Source: Chlamydomonas reinhardtii
Taxonomy: Eukaryota; Chlorophyta; Chlorophyceae; Chlamydomonadales; Chlamydomonadaceae
NCBI RefSeq assembly: GCF_000002595.2
Contig: NC_057010.1
Span: 4,077,764 to 4,141,763, forward strand
DNA: 64,000 bases
Reading direction: 5' to 3'
Made by a program: the position numbers and the translations under genes. Under the pieces are notes generated by a model that did no database searches, had not been told where the DNA came from, and saw only the letters and a program-made list of their open reading frames with translations. Of the stretch, positions 51,295 through 62,245 are shown in pieces. The number at the start of each line of letters is the position of its first letter. Within the stretch, counting starts at the first letter, position 1.

Positions 51295-51999
51295 GAGAGC
51301 AGCAGCACCACCAGCGGCCCCGCACAGGGGTTCGTGGGAGGCTCCGGTTGTCCAGCGGGGCGTGCTGCTGGGGCGTGGGAAAGGCGCCCGACCCGGTCAG
51401 GTGTGGGTGCGGTTGGCCGGCGTCGGGTTCACAGGGGCTGGTGGTCTGCTGTTGTGAGCGGCATCATTCGGCGGTTGTAACATACTTGTATTGTACTGTA
51501 TTTGTATTCATCGGCACGAAGTTGTTGTTTCTTTGTGTTGGATCGTGTTAACCTCGTTTTGCCTGCTGGGCAGGCGGGGCTAAAGCATAGCTGGCCACCA
51601 GGCAACGCTGCGGATTTGTTTGCTAACGGCTCACATGAATTATGGCATATGCCGAGAGTTGTAGCAATTTTCCAGGGGTGACATCCGTGCAGGCGTTTGG
51701 TAAGCGTCTTGTACAGTAAATGCAGACACGATGTAACACACTCAAGGGGTTGCCTTTCAAGTTCACGCCCAAAGCGGTCAGGCCGCATACACAATACCTG
51801 TCACTGCGTGCCCTGCCGGCTGCCGCCGCCACCAGCCATCCGTCAGCAGTTGCCTTTCCTCCGCCGCGTAATGACACCACACGCCGAACGCCAAAACAGC
51901 ACAACTGCATCAACACAGACTAAATTACCAGTTGCTCACATTGGGTTCCCGCCGCTTTCTGTACGCGGCATTTTGTGCCTGGCCACCACATTCATCAGC
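51295..51999. other. Convergent 3' regions of DUF1338 and oxidoreductase genes
   Basis: Plus-strand TGTAA at 51476. No minus-strand TGTAA is found between here and the oxidoreductase stop, so that gene may use a variant signal. No gene seen. Confidence 0.5.
51476..51480 (+). terminator. Poly(A) signal TGTAA of the DUF1338 gene
   Basis: First TGTAA after the stop, 182 bases downstream. Confidence 0.65.
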
Positions 52000-53317
52000 T
52001 CACTGCACCACCACCAGCCTGGGCGTGACCCCGCGTGCCCTGCCCGCTGCTGCCGCCCCGCCCTCGCCTCCCTCCACGCCTTCCGCTCCTGCGTCCTCCT
52101 CCTCCTCCTCCCACTCGATTCGCACCGCCGCGCCGCCGGCGTCCAGTGACAGGCGGCCCGCATGCAGTATGGCCGTGACCGCCACCGTGTCACACAGCTG
52201 TGAGGCAGGTGAGCAGGCAGGCAAGCGTGTTAAAAAACAACAAAACGAAGCCCAGACAAGAGAGAGAGAGTGTGTGTGGGTTGTGAAGAGCACAAGGAAA
52301 ACAGTACGCGTAGGACTGTGTGTGTGTGTGTGTGTGTGTGTGCGCGTGTGTGTTCGACGCAGGACACGAGGCAGGGGTTGATGAGGAGGACCATTTCGTG
52401 TGGCTTGCAAAACACCGCCAAACACAGATTCAGTTCCCTGGCACCTACCACCGCCAGCTCGCCCTCCCGCCGCACGTCTTCCACGCTCAGCCGCCCCGCG
52501 TTGATGTCTGCCGCCGCCGCCAGGAAGCGAGCTATGGACACGAAGCCGTAGCCGGCCTGGCCCGCAAACCGCCCGTTGGCGTCCGGCGTGTACCTACACA
52601 GGGGGGAAGGTGTAGAAGGTGCACATCGCGGGTGCACGTCGTGAGTGCATGTACCGTACATGTGGCCGTGGCCCCTGACAACTCGTGTGTCTACCTCACC
52701 ACCACCACCCGTTTAGTCCTGTGTTTCACCCAGTACTCCCCCGCCCCTGCCCCGGGTGGCCCGCCCCCTCAACCCACCCCACACACGCACCTCATGTACA
52801 GCGGGTTGTAGCTGCCGTACCCGCCGCCTCCGCCTCCGCCTCCGCCTCCGCCTCCGCCTGCCGCCTCCTGGTTGCTGGCCCCCGTGTAGCCGCGGTGCGC
52901 CTGGTCCACCCGCAACTCCCCGCCGTGCGCCGCGTAGTGGAAGCCCTGCTGCGTGTGGCAGTCGCCCTGCACACACACAAACACACACACATGCACACGC
53001 GTACTGTACCGTATTGTTTTTCCTTGTGCTCTTTAACACATAATCACGCCAGTCCTGCCACGCTAGCCCTCATGCAAGAGCAGCTTGTGTGCATTCACCC
53101 CCGCCACCCTCTCGCCCATCTTTCTACCCGCCTCTGGCCCCCTTATCCGCACCTCAGCTCACCTTGGTCGCCACCCATGACGCCGTGTACACCGCAGTGC
53201 CCAGGCATGGGCCGCCGCCGCCGCCATCACCAACACCCGCGGCGCTCCTGGCCGCGGGCGTGTTGCGCCACTGCACCATCAGCGTTATGGTGTCCTCGCA
53301 AGGCCGACCTGCGTCAC

Positions 53318-53386
<69 letters not shown>

Positions 53387-55864
53387 CTGCTTGTCATGCG
53401 TGGACCCCAAGACTCAGCAGCAGGCATGCACAGCACACGCGGCGTCCGCACCGCCCTTCCATCCTTCCTCCCACCCTTCCTCGCACGCACCCAGTTTCGC
53501 CTCCGCCACGCCGGTCGCCGCCATGGCCACCACCCGCTCCGGCCTGGCGCGGCCGCCCGCCATCCAGTTGTGGATGTCGATGTGGTGCGAGTTCTGTACG
53601 GCACGGCGGCACGGCGGCGGGTCGGCACGCATGCGATGCATGCAATGCACGCATGGACGCATGGATACATGAGCGGCAGCAGCACGGAAGCATGATGTGC
53701 ACGGGATGTGAGCATGAAGACATTTCGGCGCGCTGCCAGCAGGCATGCGCACAGGCACCGTAATAGCTGACGTGGTCGGTGCTAAGCCAACGGATCTGCA
53801 CAGCTCAACCGTGGCCCACGCTACTGCCCTCCGCACAGAGTGAAGGCGCCAGGCATACATGCGGCCCTCGACAACTGGCACCGTAGCGCACACACACGCG
53901 GTGACACGTACCAGGTAGTAGGAAATGTCGCTCCGCAACCCCGCCCACGCCCTGCGCAACCCACCACCACAACGTTGCACAAGGATTGTCAAGTTAGCAG
54001 TGACGCTAAGGTCGATGTTTTCTTCAACAGAGGGAGAGGAGTTCAGTGTGTGGTAAGCATGGGTGCAGATTGGTCAGGAGTGCGAAGGCTGTATGTTGCG
54101 GCCGCCGCCTGCCGCGGCACAGACGGTACTCGGCCCCGCACGGCGCGACGCACACCATTCCGTCCCCGCGCTTTGCCTCCCACCCCCTGCCTGTTCTCCG
54201 CTAGCTTGGCTAGGTTTGGTTTAGTTTGGGCTGGAATTTACACCCCCCCCCCCCACACACACACACACGCATACACACCACCACCACCACCACCACCACC
54301 ACCACCACCACCACCACCACCACCACCACCACCACCACCACCACCACCACCACCACCACCACCACCACCACCACCACCACCACCGGTAGCAGCACCACCA
54401 CCCCCGCAGTCAGCAGCAGCACTGCCGCCCACCTGAACGTGTCCAACTGCTGTTTGGGCTGGGCCATGTAGGAGGCGAAGTGGGAGAAGGGCCCGAGCGC
54501 AGCGGCCCGGTTGCGCGCGTCCGAGTACATGGCGTCGAAGCGCTTGTGGAACTCCACACACGCCTGTAACGTGCGGGTGGATGGTGCGTGAAGGCAGCAG
54601 CCAGCATCAGGGCGTGACAAACATGCGCCACGGGCCCACGGCACGCGGCGGCGGCGGCTGTAGGCAAGATTTGATGCGAAGACTAGCTCACGCCCGCATG
54701 TGAGGCCACTGCGGACCCTGTACAATGAAGTCACGCAGCCACAGACAACCCGCTGGCGAAGCATGCACCCACCCAGCACATCCACCCACCCAGCACATCC
54801 ACCCACCCACCAGCACGCCCGCCGCCGCCACCTCCGCCTGCAGGTCCAAGTGCTCCTGCGCGACCCACACATACACAGTCAGTAACATCCGTATGCCGCC
54901 GCGTTGCCGCATCGCATACACGTAAATACACACACACACACACACACACGCACACACAGGCACACACACGCGGATACACGCCACACACACACACACACAC
55001 ACACGCACACACGCACCTGCAGTGTCTTGACTGCGGGCTTGGCCAGCAGCACGTGCAGCCCCCGGCGTGCCGCGGCGGTGGCCACTTGCGCGTGTAGGTC
55101 GTCCGGCACGAATATAATGACCGCATCACCCGGGGACATGCTAGCCATGGCCTGTGTGTGCATATGCGTGTGTTTGTGTATGCGTGTGTGTGTATGTCAA
55201 AGAGCAAAAGGGAAGAAAACACGAATGACTTCTCCGCTCCTTCTTCCCGTTGGGCTTGGGCATGTGGCCATCTGCCCCTTCTCACCCTCCGCCCGCCCCT
55301 CCTCCGCCCCCCTCTCACCCTCAGGTAGGCAGTGGGCTCCGACTCCACGTCATCCTCGGGGTAGGTCTCCATGGACGTGTCCAGCCCCGCATACACACGT
55401 CCGATCTTGGCAGCCACCGTGTCACGCGCGGCCGCCATGCGGCTGCCGTACATGTCGCACAGCACGATGCGGCCCACCTGCGCGTGATCAACAGACGCAG
55501 CAATTGGATCCCACTGCTGCATGGAGCTGAAGCCCGGGAATGAGAAGCTGGAAAGAGAGGCTGGGGGTGGGGTTGGGGTTGGGGTGGGGGTACAGTCGGT
55601 GGACAATGCGAGGACCAGGAAGTTCCCACGCACCAGCCCTTGCCGCCGCAGCTCGAAGCATGTTAGTGCGACTACGCCCGCCGGCTTGTCGCTCGCTGCG
55701 CCATGCGCTGTCGGCACAAAGCTGCAAGCAACTGCATCGCTTTAGCTGGAAGCAAGAGAGAGAGGATTGTGCAGAGCTGTCAAATGTTACAACTTTAATT
55801 CAGTAAAGCCTCACCCTACGGTGTACTCTCCGGCGCCAACCATAAGAACACCGAGCGGCGCCAT
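52000..55864 (-). CDS. Gfo/Idh/MocA-family oxidoreductase (galacturonate reductase-like)
   Basis: Twelve exons (minus): 55864-55815, 55721-55634, 55477-55319, 55151-55017, 54855-54811, 54563-54433, 53951-53912, 53593-53491, 53308-53163, 52966-52791, 52593-52449 and 52197-52000, 471 residues. The N-terminal Rossmann fold begins MAPLGVLMVGAGEYTVGF; FVPDDLHAQVATAAARRGLH and LAKPAVKT (Lys-Pro of the Gfo/Idh/MocA motif) follow. The second half has SDISYYLNSHHIDIHNWMAG, EDTITLMVQW, LGTAVYTASW, VDQAHRGYTGAS, YNPLYMRYTPDANGRFAGQ and AILHAGRLSLDAGG. I associate this set with proteins called D-galacturonate reductase, but the substrate is inferred and weak. The C-terminus is acidic (EWEEEEED). Intron 2 is open and in frame. 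Introns carry (CA)n, (ACC)n and dispersed repeats. Confidence 0.82.
52223..52310 (-). repeat. Two dispersed repeats side by side (reverse)
   Basis: 52223-52256 is the reverse of the element at 22967/33987. 52280-52310 is the reverse of the TTTTCCTTGTGCTCTT element at 18634/22701/53011. They lie together in the last intron of the oxidoreductase. Confidence 0.7.
53011..53042 (+). repeat. Dispersed repeat TTTTCCTTGTGCTCTTTAAC
   Basis: Same element as at 22701 and 22736, again next to a (CA)n tract, in intron 9 of the oxidoreductase. Confidence 0.75.
53319..53385 (+). repeat. (AC)n microsatellite
   Basis: About 33 AC units upstream, in the gene's direction, of exon 9 of the oxidoreductase. Confidence 0.95.
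54201..54249 (+). repeat. Dispersed intronic repeat A, in oxidoreductase intron 6
   Basis: Contains GGTTTGGTTTAGTTTGGGCT and then a C run, passing into (CA)n and (ACC)n. Confidence 0.75.
54278..54384 (+). repeat. (ACC)n microsatellite
   Basis: About 35 trinucleotide units in intron 6 of the oxidoreductase. Confidence 0.95.
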
Positions 55865-56509
55865 GTCGTCTGCGGGTCTCCGGAACAACAAGAGCCAATA
55901 CCTTACAGCATTTGCAAATACACTAGTATCGCATCAGACATTGTGGACAGGTTGGTGATGTGCGCGGTGGTCACGTCAACCGCCACAAGAACAACAATGC
56001 GCACGGTTCCCGCCAATGCCGCGGCCACTTCCATTGCGAGGGCAGTCCTGCAATTGTGGCTTCCCATTCGTCCACAACTCTCACGGTTCTTGACAACGTC
56101 ACATCTCGTCATCAATAATGTTGTCACGGAGTTGTGCCTCAGCAACTCAACCGCACCCATGACACACGGAAAGCCACACCATGAATTCACCCTCAGGCCA
56201 GGACATCACGCGGTTCCACGTTCCAATCATGCCCTATCTTGCTTCAAGAATAACAAACGCACTGCAATGACATAAAGCATGTGACACTTACGAAAGCCCC
56301 CAACAGCAGTGTCCAGGCCCGCTCAGCCTCCGCCCCGCCCCCGCCCAGCTGCCGCCCAGCCCCTGCCCAGCTGCCGCAAGGGCCCTCCATCCTACCACAG
56401 CCTCAGCCTCAGCCTGTAAACAGATTGCAGTTCCTTGTACTGTCATACCACGCGCCAGCTCCCTTCCAGCGCGCCGCCCAGGACTTGCTTCCCAGGTCTC
56501 GCTCTTTCC
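55865..56509 (-). other. 3' UTR of receptor-like gene and 5' region of oxidoreductase
   Basis: Both neighbours are on the minus strand. The TGTAA at 55903 would end the upstream transcript just 40 bases before the oxidoreductase ATG. Open frames on both strands at 55903-56275 show no family resemblance. Confidence 0.5.
55903..55907 (-). terminator. Poly(A) signal TGTAA of the receptor-like gene
   Basis: TTACA on the plus strand, about 600 bases after the stop at 56510. Confidence 0.5.
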
Positions 56510-59500
56510 TCACAACAACTCATTGCCACTGTTCCCCTGACTCAGCAGTGATCCCGGCGGCGTCGGCAGCAGCTGCCCCTGCGGCGGCCCTGGCAATGAG
56601 ATCTCCGCGACCTCCTCCAGCTCATGATCCAGCTGCTGCTGATCCGCATCTTCCTCACCCTGCCGCCCGCCGCCCTCGCCTGCGGCATGCCGCTCCGCCG
56701 ATGCCTGTTCAGTAAGGCTCTCATGCTGCTGCAGCTGCCCCGCCGTGCCCTGTGGCCTGTGCACCCGCTGCTGCGCCCGGAGCTCAGCAAACGGACCCGC
56801 GCCCGCTGGTCGCGACCTGCGGCGGCGTGCTGCCCGCGTCGGCGGCGGCCCCTGCGGCTCCTCCTGCTGCCCCTGCTCCTGGTTCTGCTCCTGCTGCCAT
56901 GACCCGGCCTCGCCGCTGTCCGACTCCTGCGGCCCCGGCACCTCCACCTGCTCCATGGGCCCCGCCGGCACGCTCTCCCGTACTCTACGCCGCTGCCGGG
57001 GCTCCTCCTCCTGCTGCTCCTCCTGCGGAGGCCTGCGGCTGCTGTGCAGCATGCTGCTGGCGGCCGGCGGCGGCCTCGGCGGCGGCGGCGGCGGCCGCTT
57101 GTGAGAGAGCAGGTGGTACAGGAACGGAAGGACCTCCGACCTGACGCGTTGCAAAGCGTGGGGCGGGAGTATGTGGATGGAGTCACGGCGGCGGGACAGT
57201 CCGACTGATGTCGAGTTGTGTGCGCTTCCAGCAGCAGCCTTAGGTGATGACCGCAGAACCCGCCCAACGCGCCCCAGTTGCTTGTGCGTGACTCAGGTCT
57301 GGCAACATGACCACCGTGGCATGCAACCGCACCTGAGGCCAGGCACGCCGTCCTGCTCGTTGCAGCTGGCACACTTGAGCGCCAACTCAGCAAACGCGAA
57401 CGCAACCTCACGCGGCCACACCAGCAGATGGCCGTGCCCGGTGCGGGTCCCTAGAGTTGCGAGCATGGGGAGCGTGTTGCCTCCGCCGCCGCCGCCCCCC
57501 TGCCTGTCGTACTTGATGACACCGTGCACCCACACCACGAGCTCCTCGGCTTCCCCCCGCGCGTCGCCCGTGAGCAGACGCAGCAGCAGCACCCCTGGTC
57601 GTCATGGAAGGGCGGGGCGGGACCCAAACGAATCAACATCTAGCTATCGGCAGGAATGCGGATCGGCCGTACTGCAAGCATGCACGCACCAAGAGCGCGT
57701 ATGTCCTCCACCTCCATTCGCGCCCAGTGCGCTTCATTGTCGCCGTCAGCGCGCTCCCTGAAGTCGATTCCCACAAATCCAAGTTTGGCGACACCAGTGG
57801 ATGAATCCACTATCACACGCTCCGCATCAAGCGGCCTGCGTAGAAAGGCACGCGGACGGTGTCATGCCTTTATTCGATGTAATGCGCCCCACCCCTTGCA
57901 CCAACGGTACCCACACTGCACAGAAGAGGGGAGGCGCCTGGGCATGTAGGAACTCCATCGCGGCGGCCACCTGATAGCCAGTGACCACTCGGTGCTCCCA
58001 CTCCAAGAATTCAGGCCATTTCTTCAAGATGTCAGCTAGTGTGAAGCCGCGCTGGGCCTCCTCAAGCGACCCAGGGTCGTACACTAGCATTGGCTGCGAT
58101 AAATGGGTGCGTTGGAGGTGGACAGGGATGATTAGTAGAAACGTGACAAGCTGGCAGTAGCTCCGGATTCAGGTGGACAGGGATGATTAGAAACGTGACA
58201 AGCCATCAGTAGCTACGATTTAGAGCAAGGAGTGCACAACAATAATCGAGACTTACTGCCGTCGCACAGCTGCCCAGCAGCGGCAGCAGGGTGGGATGAC
58301 GCAGGGCTGCTAGCCGCCTTGCAGCCCGCTCCATTTGCACCAAACGCTCATCTAGTCCAGACTGCAGGTACGTATCACCCGCAGAACCATACGGTACGCG
58401 TCATGAGAGCGCGGGAGGCAGGTGCTTAGCACCTAGCTACCGAGCCAAAAGCTGGAAGCACTACTGCGCATGCAGTATGCGCTGATAGATGCACCTACCT
58501 GCTGAGTCGGCGGCGGGGGAACAGTTGAAGATCGGTGCTCCAAGCGCCACACTAGCACAGCTCGACCCCTGGGATCGCCTGCGCTGGAGTCCCGAGGCAA
58601 GAGACCCGTGTAGACCTGTCCACCGCTGCTATTACCACAGTCCCTGCCACGTAAAGCTGCCGAGAAGTCCGTGTACAGTCGCCTACCAACATAGTATTCG
58701 GTAGCCGCGCACAAAGCTGTGGCGGTAAGAACCTCGAAACTGCCCGCGACCGACTCCACATCCGCACTGCATTGCTCCGCAAGATTGCGTTGGAAGTACT
58801 GACGGTCCTTTCCACGCGTGCACATTCTACGTCCAAACCGTACAATCATTACCAGCAAGGTCAACACAGCAGCCCCGCCGCCTAGAGACACACCAACTAT
58901 GAACCCAACAGAAGGATGGTATCCGCCGCCGTTCGTGTTCGGCGGTGATGCTGCAGGTGATGATATAGATCGGGCACAGTCAGGTGGCGGGTCAGGCCAA
59001 CTTATTCATTCACTGACATATCTCAAGCTTGCGAAAAGCATGCGTGCCCCTCGCTCCAAACACGTGCGCATGCACTACTCGCCTTTGATTGAAGCCATTG
59101 AGGCCCACTCCTCTGCGGACGGCTCTGCGGGAGCATGCAGATCACAGGCGGCAGAAAACATACAGTTCACGAGCACAGCAGAGGTAGGGGCACGGAGGCC
59201 CTGGCCCCAGTAAGAGTACGGTATGCGAATTACTAATGCATGTGAGCATGGACGCACCGGCCACAAACACAAAGCCGACGCGGCTGAATGTGGAGGCGTT
59301 GGCGGCACGCTCCGCGACCAGTCCACCCAGCATGAAGCCCGCCGGCACGGCCTCCCAGGGCTGAGGCACATCCTCACGGCGGTAGCCGCACAGGACCGCG
59401 TCGTCGCTGCCTGTGAACCTACTGCCACCGCTGCCAAGCACGTGAGCATAGCCACCCTTGGTCCTGAACAGCAGCCGTGCTGGAAGCAGCAAGTCGCCTG

Positions 59501-62245
59501 CATTGCTGCTGCTGACCGAGCAACACACACTAACAGCCACAATCTGCATCGCGCGTTGGGGCAAGTCGGGGCACGACCGCATTGATACGTGGGTTGATAA
59601 GGGGACGAGCGACTTTGATCTCCCCGCCTACCATACCTCGCTTGCCATCTTCATTACTACAGGTAGGGCTGCTGTACGTGACACGCTTACGCCTGTGTGC
59701 TCACCCGGTCCGGTCCCGACTGGGTCCACGCTGACTCCATGTCCAGCGTCATATTCGATTTCTCCCAATTTGAAATGGTGTTGATGGCGGAGGTTACAGC
59801 GCCAATTGCTGTGGCCGCCGAGGCGATTGCGTTAGAGCTGCTGGCCGTTGTGGTGTTGACCTCTCCAGGTCCACGGTACCGATGCACTGACCAGGCCTGT
59901 TGGATGGGGCGGGCGCACGTACGAACACGGACGACTGTACGCGGCGCACTTGTGTGTTGCTTGTGTGGGTATGTATCAACAGCATAAAGCCCCCGCCGCA
60001 GTGATTGAAGTCTGTTGAAGTGTGCCTCTCGCTGACCTCGCTGATGGAGGTCGCGCTAGCCAGGACGGTGAAGCTACTCAGGGCCAGACCACTGCCAGCC
60101 TTCCACTCATCCTCATTGACTAGGAAGGCCCCCGGTTCCGGAGCGTTGAGGTTGCGGCGGCGACCACCAATTCTTCCGACTTCATACGACGATCCAGTGG
60201 AGGCGGCGCCAGCAGTGGTGTCGCAGAAGAACCGACTGCGGCGTGTGGCCTTGACCTCTGCGAGCGAGCGTAGGTTTGGCCGTTTGAGGTCATGAAGATC
60301 ACAAACAGCAGCATACGCGGGAGGCACATACAAGCGAATCCTCAGTTTTTTGCATTGAGACAGAGACAAATTACGCGCAGAGACCATATGCGGAGCGCTC
60401 ACAGCCGAGCTTACGTGGCGGTCTGGGTGGGCGGGGTGGGCCGGGTGGCAGGTGTGGAGATGGGACCGGCGGGGCGGGGTTGGGTGGCATGGGTGGGAGC
60501 GGCGGGGGGGGCTTGGGTGGACGAGTGGGGTACGTCCACTCGCCAGGTGCGGGAGCTGTATGTGTACAAGGCAGGCGGGTACGGCGGGTACGGCTAGTGA
60601 GCGAGTGAGGCATTTGGGGGATGACGTTATGTGGCTGGGACGTACGACAGAGCGAGATGCTCCCAAGCTAGCCCCAGTAAGCATGTGTACGCACCTACCT
60701 GCCACAAAAACGTACGCGGCACGCCAGAAGAACGTCGCATATCTGTCTGCCTCTGTCACAAGCCCGCCCATCAGGTGGCCTGGTGGCACAGGTTCCCATG
60801 GCTGACTGATCTGGCCTGGTGCACACATGCTGTCTTCTGCACTCCCTACTTCTGGACTGCCCAGCCGCCGCACTTCCCCCGAGGCAGTGCGTAACAAGAG
60901 CTTTGCTAGAACTGGAGCCGAGAGGTTCGTATAGTCGCTGATATTTGCAGAGCAACACGCGCTCACAGCCACAACCTGCCAAAGGTATGGCACGTGTGTA
61001 CATGTAGGTATGACATACATATATATGAAGACTGCTTGCACTTACCTTGTCTTCAGACGCTAGGCTCCAAGATGACTTGAGGTCGTACGCGTACAATGGC
61101 GCTGTGCTCCCGTGAGAGGAGCTGTGGAGGTAACTCTGGCCACCATCACGATAATACGACCAGACCTGCACGTAGGGGCGACAGATAGAGTAGCAGTCGG
61201 GAAGCTAGCTGGCACGCACCACCGCCCGCTGTGGTCTATCTCCAGTTCTCCATCCGTGAGATGGTGGGGTGAGCTTGTCTCACTCCTCCTTAAGACACGC
61301 GGGCACCTGTGCCCTGCGTAGATATTATTATTATTATTCTCCAGTTCTCCACGCACCCATCCCGTCCTCGCCTCCCGCCCCCCGCCCTGCGGTGGCAGGT
61401 GCAGGGCCTGGCGGCAGCAGCGACAGCGGCGGCGCAGGACCTGGCGGCGGCGCAGGTACTGGGCCCAGCAGTGGCGGCGTGCACGTGCGTAGCAGAGGGG
61501 GCAGGCAAGGCCACGTGGAGGAGGAGAGCGAGCGCGGCGCCATCCAAGAAGCGGTGCTGGCGAGCAGGTTGAGACCTGCTGCCGGTGTCTGGTTTGCAGT
61601 CTTTGCTGCTGGCGATCGAGCATACCGTGCCAGGGGTACCCCTGTACCGTGCCGTAGCATGCATACGGCACGGATGTAATGCTGTTTGTATGCTTAGCAG
61701 CGGGACGTGGCTAGATGCATGGCGGGCCCGTGCCTGTACGAATCGACCCCGGCTATGTCCAGGAGATAAGGTCATTTCGGTTGCGTCGGACTTGCTGGGC
61801 ATTGCTCAAGGTGGCGTGGGTTCAGCCCACTTTTCCCTTGAGAGGAATAGCTGTAATAAAATCCTGTACAAACCTGACACCCCTTTGTTCTGCGCCAAGT
61901 CCCCCATCGCCGCTGTCACCGCCATTGTGACGCAGTCCTGCCCAATGTCTTGTTATGCCTGGACTTTCCCCACCCACCGTGCCCACCCACCCACCCACTC
62001 GGTTGCTTTACTTGAGGCCCTGGAATGAAGTAGCACCCCACCCACCTGATGAATCTTGTCGACCGGGGCTCGCACGTATACTGAGTTGAGTGCAAAACGT
62101 GTAGCGTATGCCTCATCACTGACAGTCTTGGATCCATCAGGTTGGGGCTCGTACGGGTTGCCGCCCGTACCAGACGCTGTGCCGACCTCGGCCCGCGAGG
62201 TGGCGTTGGACTTGAATGTAGAGCCACAGAAGAAGCGACTCCTGA
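56510..62245 (-). CDS. Receptor-like transmembrane pseudokinase with duplicated ectodomain (5' end not found)
   Basis: Thirteen exons seen (minus): 62245-62046, 61165-61046, 60975-60699, 60257-60037, 59896-59705, 59543-59258, 59124-59079, 59000-58499, 58361-58257, 58093-57915, 57835-57690, 57594-57333 and 57140-56510, about 1055 residues, all phases matching. Exons 1-3 and 4-6 are two copies of one ectodomain module (RSRFFC..., then [VA]WS..R..G..., then [VI]VAVS.CCS...QPWE.VP.G...GGLV...FVAG). A Pro-rich stalk follows, then a transmembrane helix in exon 8 (VGFIVGVSLGGGAAVLTLLV) and basic RFGRRMCTRG. The cytoplasmic part resembles a receptor-like/TKL kinase: LRHPTLLPLLG, GYQVAAAMEFLHA, VEDIRALGGVLLLRLLTGD and RSEVLPFLYHLL. 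But the ATP lysine, HRD and DFG are lost (VLVWRL, CAVPLDAER, KLGFVG). The tail is Gln/Glu/Pro-rich. A signal-peptide exon ending in phase 1 should lie upstream. I do not recognise the ectodomain. Confidence 0.68.
58116..58218 (-). repeat. Two-copy tandem duplication in an intron of the receptor-like gene
   Basis: About 50 bases starting GGTGGACAGGGATGATTAG occur twice (58116 and 58171) with a few differences, between the exons at 58257 and 58093. Confidence 0.8.

Noticed and set aside
55478-55633. Treating the open intron 2 of the oxidoreductase as coding
   Set aside because: Family sequence runs directly from RRQGL to VGRIVL, and both splice borders are good. Reported only as possible retention.
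55903-56275. Two opposed open frames of about 100 residues
   Set aside because: No family resemblance or splice context. More likely 3' UTR of the receptor-like gene.
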